From RI-242 sp038246255 (GTDB lineage Bacteria; Planctomycetota; UBA1135; GCA-002686595), in NCBI GenBank assembly GCA_038246255.1, contig JBBRWC010000058.1, forward strand, positions 1 to 26,324: a stretch of DNA of 26,324 bases, in the 5' to 3' direction. The position numbers and the translations under genes are program-made. The notes under the pieces were generated by a model. It was not told where the DNA came from. It saw only the letters and a list, made by a program, of their open reading frames with translations, and ran no database searches. Shown piece after piece: positions 7,245 to 15,991 of the stretch. The stretch's first letter is position 1, and each line of letters begins with the position of its first letter.

Positions 7245-8093
7245 TCAGGGACGCGTCCCGCGGGCAGTCGCGAGGGGTTTCGGCGGCAAAAGGAGCACGG
7301 CATAGCGCTCAGCGAGCCGCACGAGGGCTCGGCTCGCGAGCGCGCTGGGGTCAGCACGCACGAGCGGTTCCTGGCGCAGGACGGCGCGCTCGACTTCCCG
7401 CGAGCGCGGCAACCATCCCGCAAGGCGCGGACGGCGCGCGAGGAACTGCTCGCACACACTCGCGAGTCGCCGATGGAGCGCGTCCGCGTCCTCGGGCCCC
7501 GCAGCCTGGTTCACGAGGACCTCGGGCGTCGGCAGGGACAAACCGCGCTCCCGCGACCAACCGTCGAGCGCTTTGATGACGCCATAAGCATCGGTCAGCG
7601 CCGCGGGATCGGGGGTCGTCACGCACAGCACGGCGTCGGCGCGCGCGGCAAACCCAAGCAGTTCGGGACCGATACCCGCCGGTGAATCGGCGACCACGAT
7701 GTCGTAATCGCGGGCGAGCTCGTCCAGCGCTTCCACCAACCGACGCCGGCGCGCGCCGTCGGGTCGCGCGAGTTCGTGGGAGCCGTTGGCGGCTGGCACG
7801 AGATCCAAGTTGACCCCCGCCGTGTGCACACAATCCTGCAGCGTTCGATCGCCGCACAAAAAGTCCTCGACGGTGCGCAGCGCGTCGATGCCCAGCATCA
7901 CATGCAGGTTGGCGAGGCCGAGGTCGAGATCGACGAGCAGCACACGCCGTCCGGCCGCGGCGAGTGCGCTGGCCACGTTGACCGCAACGGTCGACTTGCC
8001 AACCCCGCCCTTGCCGCCGGTCACGAGCAGCCACGGTGTGGCGCTGCGCACGATCGAGTCGCGTGACAGCAAACCGTCCACCTGACGATTCAC
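7245..8093 (-). CDS. flhG: FlhG/FleN (MinD-like ATPase), flagellar number regulator
   Basis: 282 residues from a GTG at 8093. The deviant Walker A GGKGGVGKST (about 26-35), the LLVDLDLGLANLHVMLG segment and DIVVADSPAGIG (Walker B region) mark the MinD/ParA-type ATPase FlhG. It limits flagellar number by acting on FlhF GTPase activity. The first ~18 residues (MNRQVDGLLS) fit the N-terminal FlhF-activating helix; a DQA-like motif is not obvious. The GTG overlaps the flhF stop (GTGA, 8090-8093), which decides the start over longer readings of the same frame that run into flhF. The C-terminal amphipathic membrane helix may be RALVRLAERYAVLLL. Order flhA-flhF-flhG-x-fliA is the common one. Confidence 0.9.
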   Translation of the reverse strand: MNRQVDGLLSRDSIVRSATPWLLVTGGKGGVGKSTVAVNVASALAAAGRRVLLVDLDLGLANLHVMLGIDALRTVEDFLCGDRTLQDCVHTAGVNLDLVPAANGSHELARPDGARRRRLVEALDELARDYDIVVADSPAGIGPELLGFAARADAVLCVTTPDPAALTDAYGVIKALDGWSRERGLSLPTPEVLVNQAAGPEDADALHRRLASVCEQFLARRPRLAGWLPRSREVERAVLRQEPLVRADPSALASRALVRLAERYAVLLLPPKPLATARGTRP

Positions 8094-9082
8094 GCCATCC
8101 TCCCGAGCAGCACCAGGTCCGCAACGCGGTCGGGTGTGGGACGCAACAGGTGGCGGTCGACCTCCTGGCCGTTGCACAAGAATGCGATCGGCCACCGGGC
8201 GCGCAGGGCGAGCTCGAGCGCGACAGCCGGTTCGGTTGCTTCGTCGAGCTTCGAAATCACCACACCGCGCGGCGCAAGGGGCGCAAACGCCCGATGGGCG
8301 GCCAGCAGGCCTGCGCGACTCGTGTTCGCGGCGAGCACAAGGTATGGAACGATGTCCACCGTGCCGGCGGCCGCGGCCAGCTCCGCGCGAAGTTCGCCCA
8401 GGCCCGCGCGGTCGCGCGGGCTGCGGCCCGTCGTGTCGACGAGTACGAGGTCGCGCGGCCCAAGGGCGGCGATGTCGGCACCCAGGCGCCCCCCCGATCG
8501 GGGGGCGACAAACGGCACTTCGAGGCGCTCGGCGAACGCCGCCAGTTGGTCGTGCGCACCGGCGCGAAATCCGTCCAGGGTCGCGAGCGCCACCGAGCGC
8601 CCTGAGGCGCTCAAACGATGCGCCAGTTTGGCGATCGTTGTCGTTTTGCCGACGCCGGTTGCACCGACGAGGGCGATGACACGCGCTCCACCGGTCGCCG
8701 CGGGCGCGGCGGCCACGACGAGCTTTACGCCAATGCGCGTGGCGGCGTGGTCGATCGGGTGCACGGCGCGATCGTCGCGCGCGGCAACCTCGGCGACGAT
8801 CTCCTCGATCCAAGGTGCCGAGCACCCCTGTTCGGCAAGTCGCCGGCGAAGGTCTGCGACTCCGGGTTCTTCACCGTCGCGGGCTGCTGTGATGCGCCGC
8901 GGATCGCCGCGACCGAGCACGCCGAACTGCGCGAGAGCACCCGTGTCGCCGCTGATGGCGATCGTGACACCGCCGTCGCCGTCGGGCTCCTGGGACAGCA
9001 CGACGGCCTGGGTACCGTACAACTCGGCGGCGCGCGCAAGCGCTTCGCGCAGGGAACGTCCGCGGATGCGATGGATCTGCAT
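8090..9082 (-). CDS. flhF: FlhF, SRP-type GTPase for flagellar placement
   Basis: 330 residues. The N-terminal B region begins MQIHRIRGRSLREAL. The NG GTPase domain has G1 GATGVGKTTT (140-149), the LDGFR motif, G3 DTTGR and the G4-like SKLDEA, all as in FlhF, Ffh and FtsY. FlhF recruits early flagellar components to the assembly site on the membrane and is controlled by FlhG. Starts 7 bases after the flhA stop and overlaps flhG by 4 bases. The linker between B and NG domains is shorter than in many FlhF proteins. Confidence 0.93.
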   Translation of the reverse strand: MQIHRIRGRSLREALARAAELYGTQAVVLSQEPDGDGGVTIAISGDTGALAQFGVLGRGDPRRITAARDGEEPGVADLRRRLAEQGCSAPWIEEIVAEVAARDDRAVHPIDHAATRIGVKLVVAAAPAATGGARVIALVGATGVGKTTTIAKLAHRLSASGRSVALATLDGFRAGAHDQLAAFAERLEVPFVAPRSGGRLGADIAALGPRDLVLVDTTGRSPRDRAGLGELRAELAAAAGTVDIVPYLVLAANTSRAGLLAAHRAFAPLAPRGVVISKLDEATEPAVALELALRARWPIAFLCNGQEVDRHLLRPTPDRVADLVLLGRMA

Positions 9083-9089
9083 GGCCGGG

Positions 9090-11252
9090 TCAATCGTCGA
9101 GGTTTACGATGGCGGTCGTTTGCACGCGCTGCGCGCCCACCACTTCGTTGTAGGAAAGCACCGAAACACGCGGCAGGGAGGAGCGCACCAGCTCGCCGAG
9201 GAACCGGCGCACGCCGGAGCGCACGAGCACCACGACTTCGCCCCCGCCGCGTGCCGCATCGGACAGGGCTTGTTCGAGCCGTTCCATCAAACGCTGCAGG
9301 TACGCCGGATTCACCGGCGGCGCGTCCGGATCCTTCGGCCCGCCCATCGCGCTCGCGAGCCGCGCTTCCACCGCGGGGTCCAGCGTGACGGCACGCAACG
9401 TGCCCTCGCGGTCGGAATGCTGCTCGCACAGCGCGCGCCCAAGGCGCTGACGCACGGCTTCGGTGAGCTGTTCCGCGTCCTTGGTGCGGCCCGCGTTGTC
9501 CGCAAGGGCTTCCAGAATCGTCGGCATGTTGCGAATCGGCACGCCCTCGCGCAGAAGATTGCGCAGTACCTGTTGGATCTCGCCGTAGCCCAAGCGATCA
9601 GGAACGAGCTCCTCGACCACCGCCGGTGACAGCTCCTTTGCGCCTTCGACGAGCGCTTTCACGTCGTCGCGGCTCAGGATGTCGCCGTAGTTGGCCCGCA
9701 CGACCTCGGAGAAATGCGTAACGAGCACACTGACGGCGTCGACGACCGTGTAACCTAGGATTTCCGCTTCATCGCGTTGGGCTTCGGGAATCCACCACGC
9801 AGGCAACCCGAAAGCCGGGTCCTTGGCGGGCTTGCCCGCCAAACGACCGCTGGCCGTCCCACCGTCCATCGCCATGTACTGGTCGGGCTCGATCGATCCG
9901 CGCGCAACTTCGCTGCCGCCGATCATCAAACGGTAACCGCCGGGATCGAGGCGGATGTTGTCCTTGATGCGTACCGGCGGAAGCACCACTCCTTCCTTGG
10001 CCGCGAGTCGCCGGCGCAACTGGGACACGTGGTCAAGGAGCCCCGCGCCGTTCTTGTCTTTGACCAGCGGAATGAGGCGGTAACCGATCTCGAGGCTGAT
10101 GCGGTCGACACCGAGTAGCTCTTTCACCTGCTCCTCTTCGCTGGGCGCGGCGGCACTCGCTTCGGCCTGCGCTTTGGCTTGAGCGACGAGGCCCGTGTCG
10201 TTATCCAGCACTCCGGCGGTCGCGAGCAGATCCTCTGCGCCCTGGACCGTGCGCGTGGAACGCCAAGTGATCAAAAGCAACGAACCCAGGATGAAAAAGG
10301 GCGTGCTGGGCATGCCGGGTAGCAAACCGATGCCAACGAGCATGCCCGCGACGATCAGCGTCGCCTTGGGGCGGCCACCGACCTGCGCAAGCAGGTTCTG
10401 ACCCAGGCTGAGTCGGCCGCTCGCGCGAGTGGTCAACACTGCGGCCGCGGTGGACACAAACAGCGCTGGGATCTGGCTGACCAGACCGTCCCCGATCGTC
10501 AGCATCGAGTAGCGCGTGCCGGCCTCGGACATCGACATGCCCGCCATGGTGCCGACGATGATGCCACCCGCCAGGTTGAGCGCGGTGATGATGAGTCCCG
10601 CGATCGCGTCGCCGCGCACGAACTTGCTGGCACCGTCCATGGCGCCGTAAAACTCGGCTTCGCGGGCAACACGCTGGCGGCGGCCGCGCGCCTCGTCGGC
10701 ACCGATCAACCCCGCATTGAGGTCGGCGTCGATCGCCATTTGCTTGCCGGGCATCGCGTCCAGAACAAAACGTGCCGCAACCTCACTGATCCGCCCAGCG
10801 CCCTTCGTGATCACCACGAACTGGATGATGACGAGGATCAGGAAGACGATCAGTCCGACGGTGAGATTGTCGCGTACGACGTAGGCGCCAAACGCCTGAA
10901 TCATCGCACCGGCTTCCCCGTCCGAGAGAATGAGGCGTGTGCTCGCGACGTTGAGGCCCAGTCGAAATAGCGTCGCGAAGAGCAGGATCGTCGGGAACGT
11001 CGACAGCTCGGACGTGTCGCGCACGTTGAGCGTGACGAGCAGCATCATCAGCGAGAGCGCGATGTTGACCGCCAACAACCCGTCAAGCAGGCTCGGTGCG
11101 ATCGGCGTGACGAGCGTCAGCATCATGCCGAGCACGCCGATGCCCATCACCCAATCCGCGTGGCGGATCAGGGCTTGGCCGAGGCCGGAGATGCGCAGCG
11201 GACCAGCTTCTACGCGGCTGCCCGTCGCGCTCTGATTGCCTGTGGAGGCCAT
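9090..11252 (-). CDS. flhA: FlhA, export-gate subunit of the flagellar secretion system
   Basis: 720 residues, close to the usual 690-710. The N-terminal half has about eight membrane helices. Signatures include VTLNVRDTSELSTFPTILL, cut here as VRDTSELSTFPTILLFATLF, and GDGLVSQIPALFVSTAAAVL, the FHIPEP-family segments that face the cytoplasm and couple proton flow to export. The C-terminal cytoplasmic domain (from about residue 370) carries LEIGYRLIPLV and the ring-forming parts that dock chaperone-substrate complexes such as FliS-flagellin. The start lies 15 bases after the flhB stop. No frame damage seen. Confidence 0.96.
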   Translation of the reverse strand: MASTGNQSATGSRVEAGPLRISGLGQALIRHADWVMGIGVLGMMLTLVTPIAPSLLDGLLAVNIALSLMMLLVTLNVRDTSELSTFPTILLFATLFRLGLNVASTRLILSDGEAGAMIQAFGAYVVRDNLTVGLIVFLILVIIQFVVITKGAGRISEVAARFVLDAMPGKQMAIDADLNAGLIGADEARGRRQRVAREAEFYGAMDGASKFVRGDAIAGLIITALNLAGGIIVGTMAGMSMSEAGTRYSMLTIGDGLVSQIPALFVSTAAAVLTTRASGRLSLGQNLLAQVGGRPKATLIVAGMLVGIGLLPGMPSTPFFILGSLLLITWRSTRTVQGAEDLLATAGVLDNDTGLVAQAKAQAEASAAAPSEEEQVKELLGVDRISLEIGYRLIPLVKDKNGAGLLDHVSQLRRRLAAKEGVVLPPVRIKDNIRLDPGGYRLMIGGSEVARGSIEPDQYMAMDGGTASGRLAGKPAKDPAFGLPAWWIPEAQRDEAEILGYTVVDAVSVLVTHFSEVVRANYGDILSRDDVKALVEGAKELSPAVVEELVPDRLGYGEIQQVLRNLLREGVPIRNMPTILEALADNAGRTKDAEQLTEAVRQRLGRALCEQHSDREGTLRAVTLDPAVEARLASAMGGPKDPDAPPVNPAYLQRLMERLEQALSDAARGGGEVVVLVRSGVRRFLGELVRSSLPRVSVLSYNEVVGAQRVQTTAIVNLDD

Positions 11253-11267
11253 GTTTGCTCAGCGCCT

Positions 11268-12368
11268 TCAGGCGCTCTTGCGTTTCTCCCGCAACCGATA
11301 GACGTAGCTGATGACCGTAGCGACCGCTGCGTAGAGGCGCTCGGGGATCAGGTCACCCACTTGGCATTCCTTGTAGAGAGCGCGCGCGAGGGGCACGTCT
11401 TCATGCATCGGCACACCCGCTTCCTTGGCGATCGCTTTGATGCGCTGCGCCATGTGGTCGAGTCCTTTGGCGACGACCTTGGGTGCACCCGGGGCTGCGC
11501 CATTCGCGCCGCGCTCGTAAAACAGGGCGATGGCGACGTGGGTCGGGTTCGTTACGACCACCGTTGCCCTGGGGACGTCCTCAAGCATCCGCCGTGACGC
11601 CATTTCGCGCTGCATCTGGCGCACGCGCGCGCGCACATGGGGATCGCCTTCCGTGTTTTTGTGGTCTTCCTTGACCTCTTGCTTCGTCATGCGCAGGTCC
11701 TTGTCGTGCTGCGCCCGTTGGAAGAGGACGTCGATGATCGAAATCAGCACGAACAGCGCGAGCGCCGCGGCCATCGTCAAGGCGAGGATCCACATCCCCC
11801 CGAGCAGCGCGGGCCCGAGCTCCTGTCCCGCCAGCGACGAAATCCACCCGCGTTGCAGGTAAAGCGCGAACACGACAGTCGCGCTGAGGACGATGATCTT
11901 CAGGCTCGATTGCCCAAGGCGCACCCAACCGCGCATGCCGAGGATCCGGCCAAATCCCTTGATCGGGTCAATCTTGTCGAGGCGCAGCTCAAGTGCCTTT
12001 GTCGCGATCTGGAAACCCGACTGGCCGTAACCGACGACGAGGCCAATCGCGAGCGCCGGCACCAGCGTGACGAGCAGTGCTGGCAAAGAGGCGAGGACGA
12101 CGTCCTTGACGAGCCCCGCAGCCGTCGGCCCCTCGAGTTCGATCTTGCCGTAGCTCGCAAGGCCGTCGATCGAAGCCACAGTCAAGCGCCCCGCGGACTC
12201 GGCGATGTGGCCGCCACCGACGGCCAGTGTCGCCGCAGTGCCGCACAGCATGATCGCAGCGACGAGCTCCTGACTCAGCGCGACCTGTCCGCGCTCGCGG
12301 GCCTCCTCGCGCTTGCGCGGGGTGGCATCCTCGGTGCGTTCGTCCTTCGGTGTGTCCTCGCCAGCCAT
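11268..12368 (-). CDS. flhB: FlhB, export-switch protein
   Basis: 366 residues. The N-terminus TEDATPRKREEARERGQV is typical. Four membrane helices follow (about 35-55, 88-112, 155-172, 188-212), then the cytoplasmic domain with the autocleavage motif NPTH (274-277). Cleavage between N and P switches export from rod/hook to filament substrates. A short Gly/Ala/Pro insertion (GANGAAPGAP) follows FYER just after the cleavage site, slightly longer than in well-studied FlhB. The gene is separate from fliR, not fused, and starts 3 bases after the fliR stop. Confidence 0.95.
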   Translation of the reverse strand: MAGEDTPKDERTEDATPRKREEARERGQVALSQELVAAIMLCGTAATLAVGGGHIAESAGRLTVASIDGLASYGKIELEGPTAAGLVKDVVLASLPALLVTLVPALAIGLVVGYGQSGFQIATKALELRLDKIDPIKGFGRILGMRGWVRLGQSSLKIIVLSATVVFALYLQRGWISSLAGQELGPALLGGMWILALTMAAALALFVLISIIDVLFQRAQHDKDLRMTKQEVKEDHKNTEGDPHVRARVRQMQREMASRRMLEDVPRATVVVTNPTHVAIALFYERGANGAAPGAPKVVAKGLDHMAQRIKAIAKEAGVPMHEDVPLARALYKECQVGDLIPERLYAAVATVISYVYRLREKRKSA

Positions 12369-12371
12369 GGC

Positions 12372-13151
12372 TCAGGCTCCAAGGACGTCCATAGCGCCCG
12401 TCATCCACCGGTCGAGCGCCGCGATCAGGCCGGCGATGACCGGCTCGAGCAACGGCACAAAAGCGAGCATCGCGACGAGCGCGACGACGATGCGCAGGGA
12501 AAAGCTGAGTTCGAGCACGTTGAGCTGCGGCACCGCCCGCGAAAGCAGACCGATCAGCGCCGACACTGTCGCGAGCACGACGAGCACGGGCGCCACGTAC
12601 GCGAGTCCCGTGTGCAGCATCGCGGACAGCATGTCGAGCAGGTAGGTGCTGAAGCCCCCCATGCCGCCGATCGCGCCGATCGGCGCGCGCACGAAGGTTT
12701 GTGCGAGGCCGCGCAGGATCTCAAGGTGCCCGTCCACGGCGAGCAGGGCGATCATGAAGAAGTTTTCGTACACACGCGCGACGAGGGGTGTGTTGACACC
12801 GCTCTCGGGGTCGAACTGCGCGGACATCTGCATCCCCATCTCGAGCCCGATCATCTCTCCCGCAACACGCGTCGCGAGGACGACGAGTTGGGTGATAAAA
12901 CCGAGGAACAGCCCGATGGCGAGCTCGCGCGCTGCCATCAGGGTCCACGTCACGGTGTCGACGTCGGACTCAAGGGGTACGCCGACCGCGACGTACAAAA
13001 CGCTCGCGACGGCCACCGACAGTGCGACCTTCATTCCCGCAAATCCCAGCGATTGACCGAGGATCGGCGTCGTGAGGACCAGCGCGCTGGTGCGCACGAG
13101 GAAAAGGCAAAACGCCGGAATTGTCCCGGGCACGAGGATCGTGTCGATCAC
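12372..13151 (-). CDS. fliR: FliR, export-gate subunit
   Basis: 259 residues of mostly membrane helices, with conserved stretches AFCLFLVRTSALVLTTPILG, GFAGMKVALSV and ELAIGLFLGFITQLV, and the QMSAQFDPESG-type motif. FliR forms one copy of the FliPQR entry pore. Its start overlaps the fliQ stop by 4 bases (13148-13151), and flhB follows after 3 bases. Confidence 0.94.
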   Translation of the reverse strand: MIDTILVPGTIPAFCLFLVRTSALVLTTPILGQSLGFAGMKVALSVAVASVLYVAVGVPLESDVDTVTWTLMAARELAIGLFLGFITQLVVLATRVAGEMIGLEMGMQMSAQFDPESGVNTPLVARVYENFFMIALLAVDGHLEILRGLAQTFVRAPIGAIGGMGGFSTYLLDMLSAMLHTGLAYVAPVLVVLATVSALIGLLSRAVPQLNVLELSFSLRIVVALVAMLAFVPLLEPVIAGLIAALDRWMTGAMDVLGA

Positions 13152-13432
13152 GACAGGCCGAACTCCCCCAGGCGCTCGAACAGGCCCAGGGTGTAGTCGC
13201 GCAAAAGGGCGATGGCGGGCGCCAGCATCAACAGTGCGACACCAATCACCGCAAACATCTTCGGCACAAGGGCGAGGGTCTGCTCCTGGATCGACGTCAG
13301 CGCCTGGAACAGGCTCACGAGCAAGCCGACGACGAGGCCGACGAGCAGCATCGGCGTGGCGACGATGACCACGATCATCATCATGTCGCGCGCGAGGTCG
13401 AGGACCTGGAGGTCGAGTTCGATGTTCGTCAT
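13148..13432 (-). CDS. fliQ: FliQ, export-gate subunit
   Basis: 94 residues with two membrane helices, MMMIVVIVATPMLLVGLVVG and KMFAVIGVALLMLAPAIALL. VGLLVSLFQALTSIQEQTL in the hairpin between them is the family signature. FliQ packs four copies around FliP-FliR. Gap of 7 bases to fliP and 4-base overlap with fliR. Confidence 0.94.
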   Translation of the reverse strand: MTNIELDLQVLDLARDMMMIVVIVATPMLLVGLVVGLLVSLFQALTSIQEQTLALVPKMFAVIGVALLMLAPAIALLRDYTLGLFERLGEFGLS

Positions 13433-13439
13433 CGTGTTC

Positions 13440-14327
13440 TCAGGTCACCGCGAAGGATGTGACGAGCGATCGACAGACCAGCGTCCAGCCGTCGACCAGC
13501 ACGAACAGAAGGATCTTGAACGGCGTCGAGATCATCACGGGCGGCAGCATGAACATGCCCATCGAGAGCAGCACGCTCGACACCACGAGGTCGATCACGA
13601 GGAACGGCAGGAAAAGCAAAAAGCCCATCTGGAACGCCGTTTTCAGCTCCGAAAGCACAAACGCGGGCACGATCACTTGGAACGGAAGCTTGTCGGCCTC
13701 GACCGCCTCGGCTGCCTCACCCGCGAGTTCGCGGAAGAACGCGATTTCGCCGGGGCGTGTGTTGTCGAGCAGGAAACCGCGCAGTTCACCCCACGCCGCT
13801 CCGAGCGCCGCTTCGGCGCCAAGTTCCCCCGCGTCGTAGGGCACGTAGGCGTTGGCGTAGATGCGCTCACCGACGGGCGCCATGACGAACATCGTCAGGA
13901 ACAGCGCCAGCCCGATCACCACCGGATTGGGCGGCAGTTCGTTCACCGACATGGAGCGGCGCACAAAACTGAGCACGATCACGATGCGCGTGAAGCACGT
14001 GACCGAAATCAGCGCCGCGGGCAGCAGCGACAACAGCGTCAACAGCAGCGCGATCTCAAGGGGCGTCGAAAGGCGTCCGCCGAGGCCACCAAGTCCCTCG
14101 GTGTCCACCTTGCCATCGCCGGGGCCGAAGGGGCCCTCGAGGATGCCGCCCGTCACAGGCGCTTGCTCGGCTTCCAGTGCCGCGAGGATCGTATCCGGGT
14201 TGAAGGCCCCCATGCCGACGGCGCTGGGCCCCTGTTGCCCGTCCGCGGGCGCCGCGAAGAGGCACAGGATGAGGAGCGCCGCGAAGGCGCCGACTCTGCG
14301 CAATGATCGGAACGCCGCGGCATTCAT
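13440..14327 (-). CDS. fliP: FliP, export-gate subunit with signal peptide
   Basis: 295 residues. The N-terminal hydrophobic stretch (AFAALLILCLFAAPADG) is a cleavable signal peptide as in other FliP proteins. A Gly-rich periplasmic part follows, then SVTCFTRIVIVLSFVR, NPVVIGLALFLTMFVM and near the end VLSELKTAFQMGFLLFLPFL plus SMGMFMLPPVMISTPFKIL, all hallmark FliP segments. Five copies make the pore with FliQ and FliR. Starts within the last codons of fliO (4-base overlap). Confidence 0.96.
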   Translation of the reverse strand: MNAAAFRSLRRVGAFAALLILCLFAAPADGQQGPSAVGMGAFNPDTILAALEAEQAPVTGGILEGPFGPGDGKVDTEGLGGLGGRLSTPLEIALLLTLLSLLPAALISVTCFTRIVIVLSFVRRSMSVNELPPNPVVIGLALFLTMFVMAPVGERIYANAYVPYDAGELGAEAALGAAWGELRGFLLDNTRPGEIAFFRELAGEAAEAVEADKLPFQVIVPAFVLSELKTAFQMGFLLFLPFLVIDLVVSSVLLSMGMFMLPPVMISTPFKILLFVLVDGWTLVCRSLVTSFAVT

Positions 14328-15097
14328 CCGAAAACACCTTCCGCGCGCAAGAGTTCGTCGATGGTCGGGTGCGTGGCCGCTCGGTCACCGGCTTGGGATG
14401 CCGCGGCGCGGGTTGCTGCCGTTTCAGGCGCGGCTTGCGGTTCGCGCGCGCGCGCGGCTTCGGTCCGCCGCGGCTGGGCAGCCTGAATAACGCCGTTGCT
14501 GGCGCCCGCGGCCTCGCGGCGCACGCGGCGCACGGCGGGAGAGAGAACGGGTGTCGGCGCTACCGCTGCGGGCTGCTGCGTCGCCGCGACCCGGGGGAGG
14601 ACGCGCTCGAGCGCGGCTTCCAGTTGGGCCGCAAAGGGGTCGTGGGCGGTGCTGAGCGCGGGTGTGTGGACGCGGTCTTGCGCAGTGGGTGCGGGGCGCG
14701 CACCGAGGATGGCGAGCAGCGCACGGGCGCGCTCCGATCGGGGCGCGCGGGTGGGAGCGGCGGGCGCAGGGCCGCTCGGCAGCGGACCGTCCGCGTCCCA
14801 CTCGGCGACGAGGCGGACGCCGGAGCTACCAACGCCAAGGACCAGGGTGCGGTCGTAGACCTGCACGACGGCCAGTTGCTGTTTCGCGGGCAGCGGCAGG
14901 AGGTCGAGCACGCGCAGGGAACGCTGGGCCGATTTCAGGCGCCAGCCGCCGCGCACCAGTCGGTTGAGGCCGAGGCCGCCGGCCGCGAGCACACCGATCA
15001 CCAGGGCGGAGAGGCCCAGGTAGCTGCCGAGCTGGAGCGAGCTCGGGCCCGCGGGGGTTTCCGCGAGGGCGGCGAGGAGGGGTAGGGTGGCGTGCAT
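14324..15097 (-). CDS. fliO: FliO-like export-gate assembly protein
   Basis: 257 residues from the ATG at 15097. A short N-terminal periplasmic stretch is followed by one membrane helix (YLGLSALVIGVLAAGGLGLN). The small cytoplasmic domain LRVLDLLPLPAKQQLAVVQV then YDRTLVLGVGSSGVRLVAEW matches FliO (the LxVLxxxPLGxKxxLxxVxV pattern). The long Ala/Arg/Pro-rich tail, about 150 residues, is unusual for FliO. FliO helps the FliP pore assemble. Start choice: a longer reading exists upstream, but 15097 has AAGGAG at the right distance, inside the loop of a hairpin. Stop overlaps fliP by 4 bases. Confidence 0.85.
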   Translation of the reverse strand: MHATLPLLAALAETPAGPSSLQLGSYLGLSALVIGVLAAGGLGLNRLVRGGWRLKSAQRSLRVLDLLPLPAKQQLAVVQVYDRTLVLGVGSSGVRLVAEWDADGPLPSGPAPAAPTRAPRSERARALLAILGARPAPTAQDRVHTPALSTAHDPFAAQLEAALERVLPRVAATQQPAAVAPTPVLSPAVRRVRREAAGASNGVIQAAQPRRTEAARAREPQAAPETAATRAAASQAGDRAATHPTIDELLRAEGVFG

Positions 15098-15098
15098 G

Positions 15099-15124
15099 GC
15101 GACGGGTCTCCTTGGACCCGTCGC
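15099..15124 (-). promoter_or_regulatory. Hairpin presenting the fliO ribosome-binding site in its loop
   Basis: A perfect 10-bp stem (15115-15124 with 15099-15108; GCGACGGGTC/GACCCGTCGC on the minus strand) closes a 6-nt loop CAAGGA. The loop plus the first stem base spells AAGGAG, the Shine-Dalgarno sequence. The stem ends one base before the ATG at 15097, so folding would limit ribosome access to fliO. Confidence 0.6.
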
Positions 15125-15204
15125 ACGGAATCGACCCCGACCGTCGTGTTGCTCGACACCCTGGGCCGATGGGGCGCCTCCTGGTCCCACCCGCGCCACA
15201 GATG

Positions 15205-15221
15205 TGTCGTATTTTGCGACA
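15205..15221. promoter_or_regulatory. Inverted repeat TGTCG-N7-CGACA in the fliT-fliO gap
   Basis: The dyad TGTCGTATTTTGCGACA is an AT-rich island in the 145-bp gap ahead of fliO. Its symmetry and place would suit a dimeric regulator's operator. No promoter boxes could be assigned with confidence next to it. Confidence 0.35.
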
Positions 15222-15242
15222 GTTGGCGGCCGTGGCCTGTCG

Positions 15243-15569
15243 TCAGCCGCTCACGTCGCATGTGCCGCCCGTCAAGGGCGGCCCGCGCCGCGCCGCGAGC
15301 ATTCGGGCGAGGACACTGACGCGCCCCAGCTCGAGCGCGACCGCGTTCTGGGCGGTCGCCACCTCGCTCGCGAGCAGCGCGGCGAGCGCCCTAGCGCGCT
15401 TGAGCTGGCGCTGGGGCGGCGTTTTGGGCCAGGACTCGAACGCACGCTCGCAGCGCTCGAAGGCGCGCACCAATCGGTCGCCCTGGGCGCCCCCGCGCAG
15501 CGCCTCGAGCAACGCCACCTGCGCCGCGGGAAGCTCGTCCGCGGGATCGTTGCGCTCCTTCGCCGTCAC
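15243..15569 (-). CDS. FliT-position small helical protein after fliS
   Basis: 108 residues from a GTG at 15569 that overlaps the fliS stop (GTGA). It is predicted nearly all helical: VALLEALRGGAQGDRLVRAF, then QLKRARALAALLASEVATAQ with further helices. Size, position after fliS and helical content fit FliT or another flagellar export chaperone, whose sequences diverge strongly. No decisive motif is present, so no symbol is given. The tail (PPLTGGTCDVSG) is non-helical. Confidence 0.5.
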   Translation of the reverse strand: MTAKERNDPADELPAAQVALLEALRGGAQGDRLVRAFERCERAFESWPKTPPQRQLKRARALAALLASEVATAQNAVALELGRVSVLARMLAARRGPPLTGGTCDVSG

Positions 15570-15952
15570 GCTGCCGCGCTTCCGTTCACGTCCAACGCGG
15601 CCCAGGCGGATAGGAGCTGGCGCAGGACGAGCCCCCCCTCGTCGGCGGGTTCGATACGGCGCTGTTCGAGGGCGCGGCCGAAGCGGCCCTCGACGTAGAG
15701 GTAGAGGCTTTCCAGTTGCGACGAAAGCTCGGGTGCAGCGCCATGGTCGAGTGCGAAGCGCAACTCGGACACGATCGCGTCGGCCTTGTGCAGGCCTTCG
15801 ACGAACATCGAAGAATCGTTCTGTTCGAGCCCGCGGCGGGCCTTCTCGATGTTGCGCAGCGCACCCTGGTAGAGCATGCGCACGATCTTGATGGGCGGCG
15901 CGTTCTCGAGGCTGGCCTCGCGGTAGGCGCTGGTGGCGTCGTGGGGTTGCAT
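15566..15952 (-). CDS. fliS: FliS, flagellin export chaperone
   Basis: 128 residues. The N-terminal YREASLENAPPIKIVRMLYQGALRNIEKA pattern (shown as IKIVRMLYQGALRNIEKA) is the FliS signature; the SELRFALDHG and LYLYVEGRFGRAL helices follow. FliS binds the C-terminal D0 part of flagellin in the cytoplasm, stops early polymerisation and delivers it to FlhA. It lies 39 bases after fliD. Confidence 0.92.
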   Translation of the reverse strand: MQPHDATSAYREASLENAPPIKIVRMLYQGALRNIEKARRGLEQNDSSMFVEGLHKADAIVSELRFALDHGAAPELSSQLESLYLYVEGRFGRALEQRRIEPADEGGLVLRQLLSAWAALDVNGSAAA

Positions 15953-15991
15953 CGGAGTTTTCAGGCTCGAAACGTGCGCTGCCGTGCGGAA

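Noticed and set aside
7245..8825. 526-codon reading of flhG
   Set aside because: The upstream half overlaps flhF in another frame; the GTG at 8093 coupled to the flhF stop is the credible start.
11637..13196. 519-codon plus-strand open frame rich in His, Arg and Asp
   Set aside because: Antisense to flhB and fliR, with the composition expected of a GC-rich shadow.
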